The position numbers were made by a program, and so were the translations under genes. From Oasisia sp. SBJ-2009 (lineage: Eukaryota > Annelida > Polychaeta > Sabellida > Siboglinidae), in contig OZ024857.1 in NCBI GenBank assembly GCA_964017155.1, forward strand, positions 3,720,369 through 3,784,368: a DNA stretch of 64,000 bases, in the 5' to 3' direction. How positions within the stretch are numbered: the first letter of the stretch is position 1; every line of letters starts with the position of its first letter. Shown here piece after piece: positions 1 to 11,397 of this stretch. Below the pieces are notes generated by a model, which worked only from the letters and a program-made list of their open reading frames with translations, was not told the DNA's origin and made no database searches.

Positions 1-959
1 CCAACCCCAGTGAGTCATTGGGAAACCGAGGTGTCTTATTTTTCACAACAAACAAGCACTCAAATGTCACCAAGAATTTCCCAAGAACCTTCGCTTCTAT
101 GTGCATTCATATCGTTTAGTTATTCTATGCATCAAATACAACGCTGCCCGCGAACGTTGGATTAATGTGGTATACTAAATTGCACACATATACAACTATC
201 GATTTAGCATCGTCAAAGTGGCTGTACTTACGGGTAAAATAAATCAAATCGACGGGTGCTCTGTTTTAAAAGATACAACGAACGGGTGTTCTATACCCGA
301 TTGCTTTTAAGATGTCATTGCGTAGTTGAAATTTGGCAGCCCAAGCTAACGAAACGTTAGCGCACAAATACTGAATCGCTACAGACAGAATTTATAATTT
401 AAAGTTACTGTGGGTATACTATGAAGACGAGCCGGTGTCAGGGTTCAAAGTATCTCCTGTCGCGAACTTGTACCTAGTACGACCTTCACAGAAATATATA
501 TTTTCATTACGGTGATATGCGATATTTTAAGATCAACATCATAATAGAAAAAATAGATACATTAAATAACGTCTGGAATTAACTGTGAGAATTAATGAAT
601 TATTAGTCAAAAGATGAAGAACACCAAAATGAATCATCGGCTAGTTCGACTTCGCGCACCTTCAGCTGGCTCTAGACACGTTCATGGTGATGGACTTTGG
701 TACATCTCCATGTACAAATGCACACAAGCGCACGATGACACGCCCGCCAAAAATACCTTTAAACTAACCCTGTCCTTCACAGAAAACATTAACTCTAAAC
801 ATAACCTTTCATTGTACATAAAACCAACCATAAACAGCATTGTCACGTGACGGTATAGCACAAAACTCCCTCTACCATTTAGTTTGGGCGGGTTCATCAT
901 CGGTGTAAAAGCGTATTTTCAGTAAACTTATTCGCTGTCACAGTAAGCCGTGTGTATGT
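1..959. other. Intergenic, no gene seen
   Basis: AT-rich sequence without a recognisable coding segment, RNA gene or repeat array. The short reading frames on both strands around 614-900 overlap each other and resemble nothing known. Confidence 0.6.
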
Positions 960-1083
960 GACTCAATAGTATCAATAAAGGGGTCGACAACGAAATTAGA
1001 TCCAACAATCCAAACTGTAGCAACTAGTACACTAATAATGATGGACACATTCGACGAAATCTGTTTTACCCGAAACGAAAACT

Positions 1084-1175
<92 letters not shown>

Positions 1176-1185
1176 ACAAAACTTG

Positions 1186-1275
<90 letters not shown>

Positions 1276-1399
1276 CAAGTTTTCGTTTCGGGTAACACAG
1301 ATTTCGTCGAATGTGTCCATCATTATTAGTATACTAGTTGCTACAGTTTGGATTGTAATCTAATTTCGTTGTCGACCCCTTTATTGATACTAATGAGTC
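960..1399. mobile_element. Foldback (MITE-like) element with a (TA)n core
   Basis: The roughly 125-bp left arm (960-1085) and right arm (1274-1399) are reverse complements of each other with few differences. For example, GGGGTCGACAACGAAATTAG on the left matches its complement near 1358-1380. The core is two long (TA)n tracts (about 1087-1162 and 1188-1273) separated by an ATAACAAAACTTGTTAT palindrome. Outer ends read GACTCA and TGAGTC. No clear target-site duplication was found. Reading frames encoding repeated Tyr-Ile across the core are artefacts. The structure is typical of a snap-back non-autonomous DNA transposon; the family is unknown. Confidence 0.8.
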
Positions 1400-2800
1400 G
1401 TGGCAAGGGCGAGACAACGAACAGTGTTTCTTTCGACATTTGTACCACGGCTTCTTAACTCTCATAGAAGTAACATTTTATGTTATGTATTTCTTTATCC
1501 CAATGCTGCATAATATATCATTATAAATAAAATTTTAGTTAATAGTCTAACACGATAGTCTACATCACATCTATGGGTAAACTTGACTAGATTTCACTGA
1601 GAAACCTGAAATGGTATGATAGTACTATGTGATATGTGTATAATGCGTTCAGGTTAGTGGCAGTGTGAAGCAAACGGCCCCAGACAGCGTCAGAGGCGAC
1701 ACCTGGTGTTGGTTGATGTGATTCACGCACGGAGGCGGATCTAGGAATGGCCAACTGGTCAGTCAAAAGCGTTTATTAAAACGTCAGACCAACGCGACAC
1801 ATCCTTAACCATAAGTGACATACGCATTGCATTTGTTAATTTTGTTAATGGAAATGTTTAATTAAACTGATGTTCTTTTTTTGTTGCGCTTTTTAGCAAA
1901 CTTAGCAAATTGCCTTTGAATTAGGCCCCTATTATGCAACAAATTACCTATTTTATGAGCTTAATTTATAAAATAATCTTAATTGTAGCAAGTCGGTAAA
2001 CTTCAACAAGCGTGCTTAATAAACCCATGGAGTTGTTTGTCTACATATTTTCTAATATCGCGTAAGCTCACGGTAAACAATATCCAGCACAAACACAAAT
2101 TCATTCTTAATATGTGACAATTTAGGACATAGTAACGTTTGCCAGGTCGTGGTCCGCATTTTGCTCACATAATCAGATACTTGTTTTGTTCTTATTTACA
2201 TACATTCGAATGTCTAGCATAAGCAATAATAATAATAATTGAAAATATAACTTGTAAGCTACCTCCACGCTTAATTGTGTACGGTATTTTTTACATTATA
2301 GGTATCAATATACTTACAATTGTTATACATCATCATTGCTCTTACAATAAATGAAGATTCATAAAACAGCTTTAAATAATAATAATATATATTATTTAAT
2401 ATAGCGCCACATCCGATTTCAAATTGTTCGTGGCGCTTTACATACATTAAAATCCTAAAAGACAAAGAAATAATTGTCACATATTTTCTTTAGTGACACA
2501 GCGTCGTTAATATGATTCGTGACCATAGATATAACATTATCCGTTCCGGTTGTAGAGAGCTAATGTTACGGTCACTAAATCTCCGTCTTCATGCGCCGTG
2601 TGTTTACCCGGGCCTGGAGCCTGGAGCCTGGAGCCTGGACGCTGGAGGCTGGGGCTGTCGGACTTGTCTTCGGAACCCTGCCTTCTCCTTCCGGCAACTT
2701 CAACATAAACAACGACCGTCTCCGGGTGTTTGGTTTGGGTTAGTCTCATGGGGCACTCTCACGGCCTCGACTGCGACAATTCGCCGGGAATGGGGTTCCA
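1400..2800. other. Intergenic; minor repeats only
   Basis: No gene recognised. It contains a short (AAT)n tract near 2227-2239. At 2385-2450 an AT-rich stretch leads to ATATAGCGCC and GGCGCTTTACA, which resembles the 3' tail shared by many SINE and LINE families of aquatic invertebrates. A small CCTGGAG-type repeat lies near 2610-2650. Confidence 0.5.
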
Positions 2801-2885
2801 CAAATCCACGTTAGTCGCTAGAGGCGCTGATACGCAACTAGACCCTAGTTGCGTATCAGCGCCTCTAGCGACTAACGTGAATTTG
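2801..2885. repeat. Near-perfect 85-bp palindrome (hairpin)
   Basis: Positions 2807-2841 and 2845-2879 are exact reverse complements (35 bp each) around a 3-base centre. Pairing extends to 2801 and 2885 with one mismatch. Arms contain AGTCGCTAGAGGCGC. No coding function is evident. It could be a minimal foldback element or a transcribed hairpin. Confidence 0.9.
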
Positions 2886-4044
2886 TTTGCATGTTTTGCG
2901 GAACGCTTGTTTAAATCATCCTTTTCCTATATATGGGTAAGCCATTGACTGAACAGGCGCGTACCCAGCGGTGTCAATAGACAGAACAGCCAAAACACCG
3001 CCATCTTGGCACTGAATTCGATCGAACGTCCCGCGACGCTTCATCGACTGTAAATGTAGATTAATGTAGATATGATGCTTTCATATTGACGGACATGTTA
3101 TACGATATCAATAGTTAACTATATGTGAAGACGTAGCAGTCTCGTGTGCTGCATACGGCGAGCTGTAGATGGTTTTAAATATCCTTTCCGGCACCGAGCT
3201 AGCACATCTATCGTCGGGCCACCAGTCGACGTTCCATCGGCTGTAAATGTAAACATGATTCATATCAATGTAATGAAGTTTAAAATTCTTTCGAAAACTT
3301 CGGCTAAGTGAAAGTATCTGCAAGTTTATTTGGTAGTACATTTTTTTGGCTCTCCGATTAATCGTCGCAAGCCAGGACTGTTTGTCATGCAAAACTAGCC
3401 CTGGCTGATCTCCTGGGCGAAATGCCAAAGCTAGCTGAGTCAAAGAAACTATTGACTTCGTCAGTCGCGACTGCCTCAGCCGTGAAAACAACTCAAATAC
3501 CCGCCACAGTTGGAAGACGTACACGCGACTGGTGGGAATCCCAATATAATGTCCCGTTCGCAGGATTGGCTGAAATAGATTTCTATTATGGTAACATAAG
3601 CAGCAGCAGCAGCGACACCTGGCGTTCATGGATGCTCCGATTCAATGTACCTATTACCTAATCATATTCGTCCCAAGTCTTAACGCGAATATCTAAGACG
3701 TATGCAACGGGTGGCGCCACACCGTGGAGTTCGAATAATGGAGGCTGGCATCGCTTGGAATCCAGCTCGCTGACCTTCGACGACGTTGCACAGGAATTCA
3801 ATGGGAGCATGTTTTGTATCGACTAGACGGGAAAGAGCTATTTACAGTTGCGTGCGTCCGACACGTTCTTAGGCCGAGGCCGTCCGTCGCTCGCTGTGAG
3901 CCTTTGAGCGGGTGGTTCGACTCGTCGCTCGGGGAAACATCGCGAAGAAACTCCCTGTAAATAACGGTCGATAACGAGTACTAGGACTACACTAAAGGGG
4001 GAATTAGTGGGAGCGTGGTGGGTAGTACGGTACTCGTGGTACAC
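2886..4044. other. Intergenic, no gene seen
   Basis: A 173-codon open frame exists on the minus strand (3108-3629), but it has no recognisable domain and its composition is not gene-like. Nothing else is supported. Confidence 0.5.
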
Positions 4045-4300
4045 CCGAGAGAGAATTTCTAGGAAGGAGGGGACGGGAAGAGAGATGGGAATGGATTAGG
4101 AGTGAAAGAGAGAAAGAGCGGAGGTAGGGAGAAAGGCACAAAGGGAGCACGGGATGGATTGAAGGAGGGAAGTTAGGAGGAAACGGAGAGAGATCGAGTG
4201 GGAGGAAGATATGGAGGGATTGGTTAGGAAGCGGGGGGGTGTAAGGGAGGGCGGGAAGCCGACGAGGAAGATGTGGAGGGAGCGGTTAAAGACTAAACTA
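4045..4300 (+). repeat. Purine-rich (GA-rich) tract
   Basis: About 250 bp on the plus strand consist almost entirely of G and A runs (GGGAAGAGAGATGGGAATGG and similar) without a fixed unit. Such polypurine tracts can form triplex (H-DNA) structures. No gene is seen. Confidence 0.7.
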
Positions 4301-4579
4301 TATCAACCAAGAAGAGAGTTGTATAAAAAAGCATTGTCCTCCCCACTTGACCCTGGTAGGGATGCACAGGATGCCACGAAAAGCGAGGGAGGAGTGGGAT
4401 GTTGACCCTAAAAAGTGGCAGCCGGGAAGTGAAATTGTTGATTCAGAGATAAGATGTGGGTTTTCCTCATCACCGACCCGTGGTGGCGGCCGGTTCGGCC
4501 AGGCACGAGGACTTCGGACTTCACCGGAACGTCGCGGTCGGCCTGACCGCAATGTCTTCTGTTGCTTCTTGTTAATACC

Positions 4580-4586
4580 ATACACA

Positions 4587-4617
<31 letters not shown>

Positions 4618-4664
4618 GCAAGCAAGCAAGCACGCACGCACCCCCCCCCCACACACACACACAC
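4580..4664. repeat. Compound microsatellite (CACG)n-(CAAG)n-(C)n-(CA)n
   Basis: Consecutive runs of CACG or GCAC, then CAAG, then CACG again, a C tract and finally CA repeats. Overlapping open frames here are repeat artefacts. Confidence 0.9.
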
Positions 4665-5647
4665 TGTTTAACATGTTCAATTCAAGGCTTATTCTGTAAG
4701 AACACAAGTGTCGTTTTACGCGCATGCAGGCAGCCAGGCATACCATTTACTTGTCCTGGCTTCTGTATTCATTTGTATAAAAGCTTGTGACCCCTCACAT
4801 ATTCCTATCTCTGGCGCCACGGGTCTGGTCGACGCCTCGGACATAGTCCGGCTTCACTTCACTATTCAAAAGGACCGCTTCAGAACAGCAGAACAAAAAC
4901 AGCTGCACTCGTGCATTATTAATGGTCGTAACAAAGGAAATATAATCTACGCGAAATACGCCTATCTTGTATCATTTTAATTTATGATAGAAAACTAAAT
5001 CAGAAAACCGAAACAAAAGGAATATGTATTTCTATTTTTTTCCATTTAGTTTCATAGTTTACATCAACATTTATATTCTCCAGATATTCATAATCTCCAA
5101 AAATAAATACTACAAAGGCAGGCCTTAAATTTCCATTGCGAAAAACAATTTTGCACAGAGTAAAAAAAACGAGTTTCGGATCATGTATTATCGCCCGCAC
5201 GTGAACATGCATGTAAAAGAGACCAGATGTCACCGATAGAGACACGGAAAGAGCTCGCTAATGAAGCACCTTGAAAGTAAACAGTTCGGTTAGCCGTTGT
5301 CATGGCGATTGACGCCTGGCACCAATAGAGTGCGCCAGTCGATCGGCGCAGGAGCCACGTCTCCGAGTGCTGTCTGTTGTCTCGTCGGAAATACGGCCGA
5401 GCATCGACGGAAGGTTGCAAATAGCGTGACGCGGGCCAGATGCTACGGTAACAGAAATACACACACAAGTGTTTGCATGAGACTGATTGTGAACTGGATG
5501 TCTGAGTTATTTTTACCGGCGTTGTGTAGTATTCGCATCGACTGCGTTGAAAGATGGCAAAAATATATATCGCGACACACCACCTAAAAATGTTGCCGCT
5601 TTCTTTGCCAAACTAACTGTTTGACTGACTACCCACTTCCTCTTTCG

Positions 5648-5648
<1 letters not shown>
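4665..5648. other. Intergenic, no gene seen
   Basis: Unique-looking sequence with only short overlapping frames. No splice-flanked exon or known domain was recognised. Confidence 0.5.
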
Positions 5649-5685
<37 letters not shown>

Positions 5686-5812
5686 GCGTGTGCGTGTGCG
5701 TGTGCGTGTGCGTGTGCGTGTGCGTGTGAGTGTGAGTGTGCGTGTGCGTGTGCGTGTGAGAAAGAGAGAGAGAGAGGGGGGGGGGGAGAGAGAGAGAGGG
5801 AGAGAGTTAGTG
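5649..5812. repeat. Compound microsatellite (GT)n-(GTGTGC)n-(GA)n
   Basis: A pure GT run grades into GTGTGC hexamers, then GTGTGA, then GAGA and G-rich repeats. This ordered divergence is typical of a microsatellite that grew by slippage from a GT core. Confidence 0.95.
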
Positions 5813-6832
5813 ACTGAGTGAATGAGAGACTGAGTGAGTGTGTATTTATAACAGCCTAACCTAGTTAGACCAAGTTAGTGCACACATCCGTCTATTGATG
5901 TCATGCAGCTGTAACCCCACACAGCAACGACCGAACATTTTACAGAAAGTGCGTCGGAAATCATTTTTATTACCGCATTTTATAATATAGAACGTTTTCC
6001 GTCGCGTCTGCATCAATACACATCATTGCAATACGACATATGGAGGACATGTTTTGCTGCATTTTGAAATGAAAATATCCTCCATCTAGCGGCGTCGTAT
6101 GGATTCATTCAGCGCAAGACAATAAATAATCATATTTCACAATATGAATAGTATTATATGCATCCAGTCAATGTTAAATACGATGACATTAGTAGGTGTT
6201 ATACGATTACTGGATATCAACCAACGTAAACACGCACTCCAAATGTACGCCATAAATAGATTCGCAGGCTGTCGAATAACATGCGCAAAAGAAAGTAATT
6301 GCAAAGAAAACAACCGCGAATAACCAGTGCTTGGCATTCACCAAATTCCAGTTCGGCGTACAAATCAACACGAGTGAAGAGAACCGAACTTGTACTAAGG
6401 TTAGAACGCAAGTAATCATTCCATCATACTTTTAAATCGAATAGTATTTAATGATTGTTTTTGGTATTCTTTCACTGACATCCTAAACGTAGCCGACACA
6501 ACTTTGGGCTACTTTAATTGACGTCTTGTTTTTATTTTCATCAAGAACTCATTAGCGTAAACATAGACACGTTCTTACCAACTCCGCGCCAACAGCAACA
6601 ATACAACAGCACAGCTATACCAGTGCGCTTGAATTATGTCATACAAAGTCACAAATCTCTCAGCAAAGCCACATCGTAGGCCTATAGTCTACAACGTTTC
6701 CATTCTCCATTGCAACATCAGACTGCGTTACCTCCGTGAGCTCTTTTTCCAGCCTGAGACAACTTCGTCTAATATTCCTGTCTGTGTCTGGTTAACCGAG
6801 GCTATCTTTATTCAAATGGGACGACGATGTGA
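5813..6832. other. Intergenic, no gene seen
   Basis: Moderately AT-rich sequence. A plus-strand frame beginning at 6636 runs into the 9-bp repeat that follows and is kept open only by it. Confidence 0.5.
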
Positions 6833-6950
6833 GGTGTATCAGGTGTATCAGGTGTATCAGGTGTATCAGGTGTATCAGGTGTATCAGGTGTATCAGGTGT
6901 ATCAGGTGTATCAGGTGTATCAGGTGTGTCAGGTGTGTCAGGTGTATCAT
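6833..6950. repeat. 9-bp tandem repeat, unit GTGTATCAG
   Basis: About 13 tandem copies of GTGTATCAG with a few GTGTGTCAG variants. Because 9 is a multiple of 3, both strands show open frames (repeated QVY on plus, LIH on minus). I do not regard them as genes. Confidence 0.95.
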
Positions 6951-7328
6951 GTGGCGCTGAGACAATGCTGTTAGACTAGCAGTGCTGAACACGTATTTGC
7001 CTGTCCCTCGGTACACGTGGCAAGCCTGGGTTACCCAGCAGAAGCGGACACATGTTCGTAGTTACAAGTGAAGTGTTTCAACGAAATCACACCTACCCGT
7101 GGATAGCTACTTCCGGCCAGACTCAGTCAACCGGAAGCAGAATCACGGGCAGCCTTTAAAAGCAGATGCCTTCTAGAGTCAACGTGGGCTTCCACGGCCA
7201 CGGCAAACTGACACATTAACAAGGCCGGCCTAACTTCCGGCCACATCACAGTTCGGTCTCCTGGACGTTCTCACGAATCCGCGTCACTTCCGGACAGTGG
7301 CGCCGCCACCGGCCAGACCGCGTTACAT

Positions 7329-7334
7329 TTTATT
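7329..7334 (-). promoter_or_regulatory. Polyadenylation signal AATAAA of the sHSP gene
   Basis: On the minus strand AATAAA lies about 37 bp after the stop codon at 7371-7373, implying a very short 3' UTR. Confidence 0.6.
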
Positions 7335-7370
7335 TCGCCGGCAGAGGGCGCTTTACGAAAAACGAGCGCA

Positions 7371-10284
7371 TCACTTCTGCTGCGTGAGCGTGATCGTCAC
7401 CTTCGGTTGCTTCGTCGAACCATCCCTTCCGGTGTACGAGCCCTGGGTGAAGGACGACAGTGGCGCCTCTATGAGCAGCTGTCCGTCCTCCGTCATGGCG
7501 GCGCTCACGAGGTTCGGGTCCACGTCGGCGGGCAGGTCGAACTCGCGACAGAACTCGCGGAAGCACGTGCGGCCCGGCTGCTGCGTCTCGTGGCGCGCGC
7601 TCACGATCAACTTCCGGTTGACGGTGCGCACGCTCACGTCCTGCGGGTCGTAGTCGGCGCCGACGTCGACGCTGATCTTGAAGGTGCGCGACTCGTCCTT
7701 CTGCGTGACGACCGGGCCGCCCGTCATGGCGCCCGGCACGGACGACTGGCGGCCCGCCACGCTACGCTCGATCTTGTCGTACTCGGGCACCGCCACGGGC
7801 GCCTCCACCTGCGAGCATGGACACGACGCCACCGTCACGAAGTGGTAAAACACTATTACAATTACATTTTCTTAAATTATAGCCATATTTCGTTAAAAAA
7901 AAACTGAAGATATAAGTGTTTGAAATTACTTTGCCGCCATAACATTTCGGCAGTTCCATGCTCCAGCGACAACTTTTTACCTACAGTAACAATTCATAAT
8001 CACTGAAAATTACATTTCTGTTATTTCTTACGCAGTACTTGGCAGTTTGCTGCACAGCGGTACTAATGTAATATTATTTTATAATTTGAGCTGTAGAAAA
8101 TTTGTATGAACATCGCTTTATGTATATTGTATTGGGTCAATAAACACTTCCGATTCCGATTCCGATTTTGCCTGTCCCAAGTATGACCCAAACTACGTCA
8201 CATCACATACGGAGAACATCTGGTCAAAAAAGAGTTGTTGGTCAGTCTCAACTATTTGACCTTTCATCCACACCCAGACTACTATTCCCAAAACTATCAG
8301 GATAAAGTCCGGCTAATTTGTATGGTTTAGAGACAGTGTCGCTGACAGAATAAGGACAACAGAATTTGCGAGTTGGCCAGAATGCGACGACTCGGAGAGA
8401 ACAGCCGGAACCAGTGAAGTGTACCTTAAAGGGATACTCCAGTCAGTGAGAGGTTCACAGCATCTACGTACACATATATACTATATTGGTTGTGCATAGT
8501 AATTGTCCACAAAGATCGTTAATAAACAATTAACCACAGTATAATTGTACCATGAAATGCTATGATGGATTCAGGGCGCTGCCATCTTGAGGCACAGAAC
8601 TGCATGCGCCAGTGACGTAAGCGGTTTACGTCACTGGCGCATGCACGTTCGTACATCCTACGTTTGTCCAATGGTATTTGATGTATCTAGCACGTCGCCG
8701 TTTGCTTACATCACACTCACAATAAAGCGCGAGACTTCCGCCAAACTTTGCCTTTTCTAACAATACGCCAGTGACGTAAACAATTAGGTTTACGTCACTG
8801 GTTCAGTGCCTCAAGATGGCAGCGCCCTGAATGGAAGACAGCAGGATTTTTGGTACAATTATACCATAACTAATTGTTTATTAATGATCTTTGTTCATAA
8901 TTTCTCTGCACAATTAATTTGTTATACATATGTGAATAAATACTGTCAATCTCTCACTTGCTGGAGTATCCCTTTAACGGGGAGATTGTTAAGAGCCCAA
9001 ATGACGTCAGCAGATCACGTGATAATGTATGCAGATAAACTACGGAAACAATACAAAGGAAACATAGAAACGGGAAGCACACAGAGACTGCGTGAAAAAG
9101 ATTTAGAGAGAATCGAAGGTCGACGAAAGAGTGAAAAGAGGGCCGAGGGTCGAGGGCCCTCCCAGTTGCCTCACCTGCAGGATGCCGTCGTTGCTGAGCG
9201 TGCACTGCAGTGTCGTCGGGTCGACGTGAGTCGGGATGTCGATGGTCCGACTGAACTGTCGCGTCAAGGTGCGCCCGTCACCCACCTGGAAGCGGGCAGT
9301 ATTGTTATAGTTCACAGTTCGTGACAGTAAACAGTGTAAACCGTTCTGATAGCAACACGCAAAGTTTACCATTTTGCCCATTTGTAAATCGGCTGTGTAA
9401 TGTAATGTATTTTTAGTTAGGCGTTTCATATAGAATATTTTATTTTCTTGAAAACAGAAATATAAGTTTATTAAGCTGTTAGGGCAAGGTTCTAACTATG
9501 TATAATTTTTATTTAAATATATTTAACATCATCGACACTCACCGTAACAGTGTCATCCAAAGGAACCTGATTCTGATTCATATTGCGTATTAATACCGTC
9601 CCCCGAAAGACAAAGCCCCCATCATCATAATATCACAATATTAACCAACCAACCAACCAACCAACCAACCAACCAACCAACCAACCAACCAACCAACCAA
9701 CCAACCATCCATCCAACCAACCATCCATCCATCCAACCAACCAACCAACCAACCATCCATCCATCCATCCATCCAACCAACCAACCAACCAACCAACCAT
9801 CCATCCATCCATCCATCCATCCAACCAACCAACCAACCAACCAACCATCCAACCATCCAATCAACACTCCCACCCCGGCAACCACCCAGTGTCCCGTGCG
9901 TACCTCCTCGTGGCGGGCGTTCACCAGCAGCTTCTGGTCGTCCGTCGTCACGCTGACCTCGTCCGTCTCGAACTCTCGCACGTCGAAGCTGACGCAGAAC
10001 CTCTTGCCGCCCGCCCCGCCGGCCGCCCGCGGGTCGTCGATGAAGATGTCGCCGAGACGACGCGACTCCAGCAGGTCCTCGCTGCTGCCGCGCCGCTTCT
10101 CCGACGGCTTCAACCGGAAGAAGTCGCTGCGCATGCGCGACACCTCGTCGTCCCACTCCTGGCGCCGGCGCGCCATGCGCTCGTGCATGTCCTCCCAGAT
10201 GCTTTTCTGTCGCTCCTCGAACGTCTTCGTGTCCTTCGTGATCGGGATGTACAGCTCAGACTTGTACGTCTTCGGTTCCGCCAT
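7371..10284 (-). CDS. Small heat-shock protein with two alpha-crystallin domains
   Basis: ATP-independent chaperone that holds partly unfolded proteins, normally cytosolic. Three exons join in phase 0: 9904-10284 (127 codons), 9175-9285 (37) and 7371-7808 (145 plus stop TGA), giving 309 residues; all introns are GT-AG. Residues 1-90 are a charged N-terminus ([14 protein letters not shown], then an Arg/Glu-rich segment). Domain 1 (about 92-168) begins [11 protein letters not shown], crosses both introns, and is completed as DGILQ joined to VEAPV, the expected end of an alpha-crystallin core, which confirms the splicing. Domain 2 (about 205-279) lies in one exon, from RTFKISVDV to GQLLIEAPL. 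Tandem-domain sHSPs are known in flatworms (p40/major egg antigen type), other lophotrochozoans and ascidians. The start codon has a good context (AAGATGG). A heat-shock-element-like site lies upstream. Confidence 0.93.
7872..7985. repeat. Dispersed repeat copy A (partner at 13715-13815)
   Basis: This part of sHSP intron 2 resembles 13715-13815. Both contain a TATAGCCA-T/C-G/A-TTTCG block, then TTTGAAATT, a CGGCAGTTCCATGCTC-like block and GACAACTTTT or GACTTTTG. The copies are diverged and the family was not recognised. Confidence 0.65.
8105..8168 (+). mobile_element. LINE 3'-end remnant with (CCGATT)n tail
   Basis: TATTGGGTCAATAAACACTT followed by repeats of CCGATT resembles the 3' terminus of a truncated non-LTR element with a simple-repeat tail. 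It lies inside intron 2 of the sHSP gene. Confidence 0.45.
8426..8977. mobile_element. TTAA-flanked MITE (piggyBac-like ends) in sHSP intron 2
   Basis: The element starts TTAA-AGGGATACTCCAG (8426-) and ends CTGGAGTATCCCT-TTAA (-8977). The halves are long imperfect inverted repeats of more than 200 bp. One matching block, TTCAGGGCGCTGCCATCTTG, lies at about 8570 with its complement at about 8811-8830. TTAA duplication with short termini fits piggyBac-type non-autonomous elements. Each half also carries an inner palindrome built on TTACGTCAC and GTGACGTAA. The open frame starting at 8806 is an artefact of the inverted repeat. Confidence 0.85.
9002..9022. promoter_or_regulatory. CRE (TGACGTCA) next to a TCACGTGA E-box
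   Basis: A perfect 8-bp CRE at 9002-9009 is followed by TCACGTGA at 9015-9022, just outside the MITE and within sHSP intron 2. This is a motif match only; activity is unknown. Confidence 0.35.
9643..9862. repeat. (CCAA)n/(CCAT)n tetranucleotide array in sHSP intron 1
   Basis: About 220 bp of CCAA with interspersed CCAT blocks. It ends about 40 bp from the exon 1 donor at 9902-9903. The minus-strand frame running out of exon 1 into Gly-Trp-Leu-Val repeats is intron read-through. Confidence 0.97.
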
Positions 10285-10479
10285 CTTGTCTTGTCGTTGG
10301 ACGGACGGACGCGCGTGCGCAGTCTGCGAACGGAAGTGGAAAGTAACGATTAGTTGGAGTTGGAGCGAGAGGTGAATGTCCGCGGGGGAACACGCATGGA
10401 GCGTATACCTGGTGACTTCCGGTGGGGTGGGTGGTCGGATTAGTGACGCGGTTCCGGTGCAGCTGGGATCGGCTGTGTC

Positions 10480-10493
10480 GGAATGTTCCGAAA
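10480..10493. promoter_or_regulatory. Heat-shock-element-like site
   Basis: GGAATGTTCCGAAA matches the alternating nGAAnnTTCn pattern for nearly three pentamers: GAA, TTC, then AAA in place of GAA. It lies about 200 bp upstream of the sHSP start codon, where an HSF1 site would be expected. Confidence 0.6.
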
Positions 10494-10930
10494 TCGATGT
10501 CGGTATTATGCGAGTTCGTCACAACCGTAAACGGGGCTGCATTGCGGTTTGAACTTATTTCTGATTTTACTTTCAATACATCATAGCTATATTTGTTCTG
10601 ATTGCACCGTGGTTTAATTGCTCCAACCTCGATGTAGTTATGATCATGATGCATTATGTATTGTAAAGCGCTATGAACAATTGTGGAGCTGGCGCAAAAG
10701 CAAATTAAATATAGAAATATAATATTTTTTATTATGCCACTTCATCACAACTGTATATTAGTCTGCTTTGAGGTATGAATATACGTACATCTTTTGTTTT
10801 TACATTGAATAGAGCATCATAACTATATTTGTTGTATTGACGCATAATGCACTCAATTCAGCTGTAAATAACACCTGGCCACGCGTAATGTAGTGACTGG
10901 AGTTCGGCAAGTTCCTTCAGTGTTCTATAG
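10494..10930. other. 5' flank of the sHSP gene, no further gene
   Basis: AT-rich sequence with no exon recognised. ATTGTAAAGCGCTATGAAC near 10658-10676 resembles a SINE or LINE 3'-tail motif also seen at 2400-2445 and 54030. Confidence 0.4.
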
Positions 10931-10932
10931 TG

Positions 10933-10964
<32 letters not shown>

Positions 10965-10994
10965 AGTGAGTGAGTGAGTGAGTGAGTGAGTGTT
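10931..10994. repeat. (GTGC)n-(GAGT)n microsatellite
   Basis: GTGCGTGC repeats change into GAGTGAGT repeats. A short GT-rich stretch follows and leads into the LINE fragment at 11041. Confidence 0.9.
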
Positions 10995-11040
10995 TTGTGT
11001 GCGTGTGTGTATTTGTATGTGTATGTGTGTTTATATGAGG

Positions 11041-11397
11041 ATAACCTGGATGGACAAAGTGACAAACAAGGAAATACTAGAACGAACAGGGCTGTCATCT
11101 ATGGAAGATCTTCTGATCAGAAAGAATCTCCGGTGGACTGGACACGTCATGAGGATGTCACCAGACAGGCTACCGAAGCAGGTTCTCTACTCTCAACTGT
11201 CTTCTGGTCACAGAAAAAGAGGGCGCCCTCATCTCCGGTTCAAAGATACCATCAAGAGAAACCTGAAGATGAGAGACATAAAGATCGACTCATGGACATC
11301 ACTCTCACAGCAGAGATACAAATGGAGAGCAACAGTCAAGTGATGGAAGCAGTTTTTGTCGCTTCGCGAACGACAACATGATGATGATGTTTTTTTT

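Noticed and set aside
1032..1363. Overlapping frames encoding long Tyr-Ile repeats
   Set aside because: Translation of (TA)n in the core of a foldback element.
3108..3629. 173-codon minus-strand frame
   Set aside because: No recognisable domain, odd Cys-rich start from an AGC repeat, and a competing plus-strand frame.
6636..7016. Frames encoding QVY or LIH repeats
   Set aside because: Kept open only by the 9-bp tandem repeat; no domain outside it.
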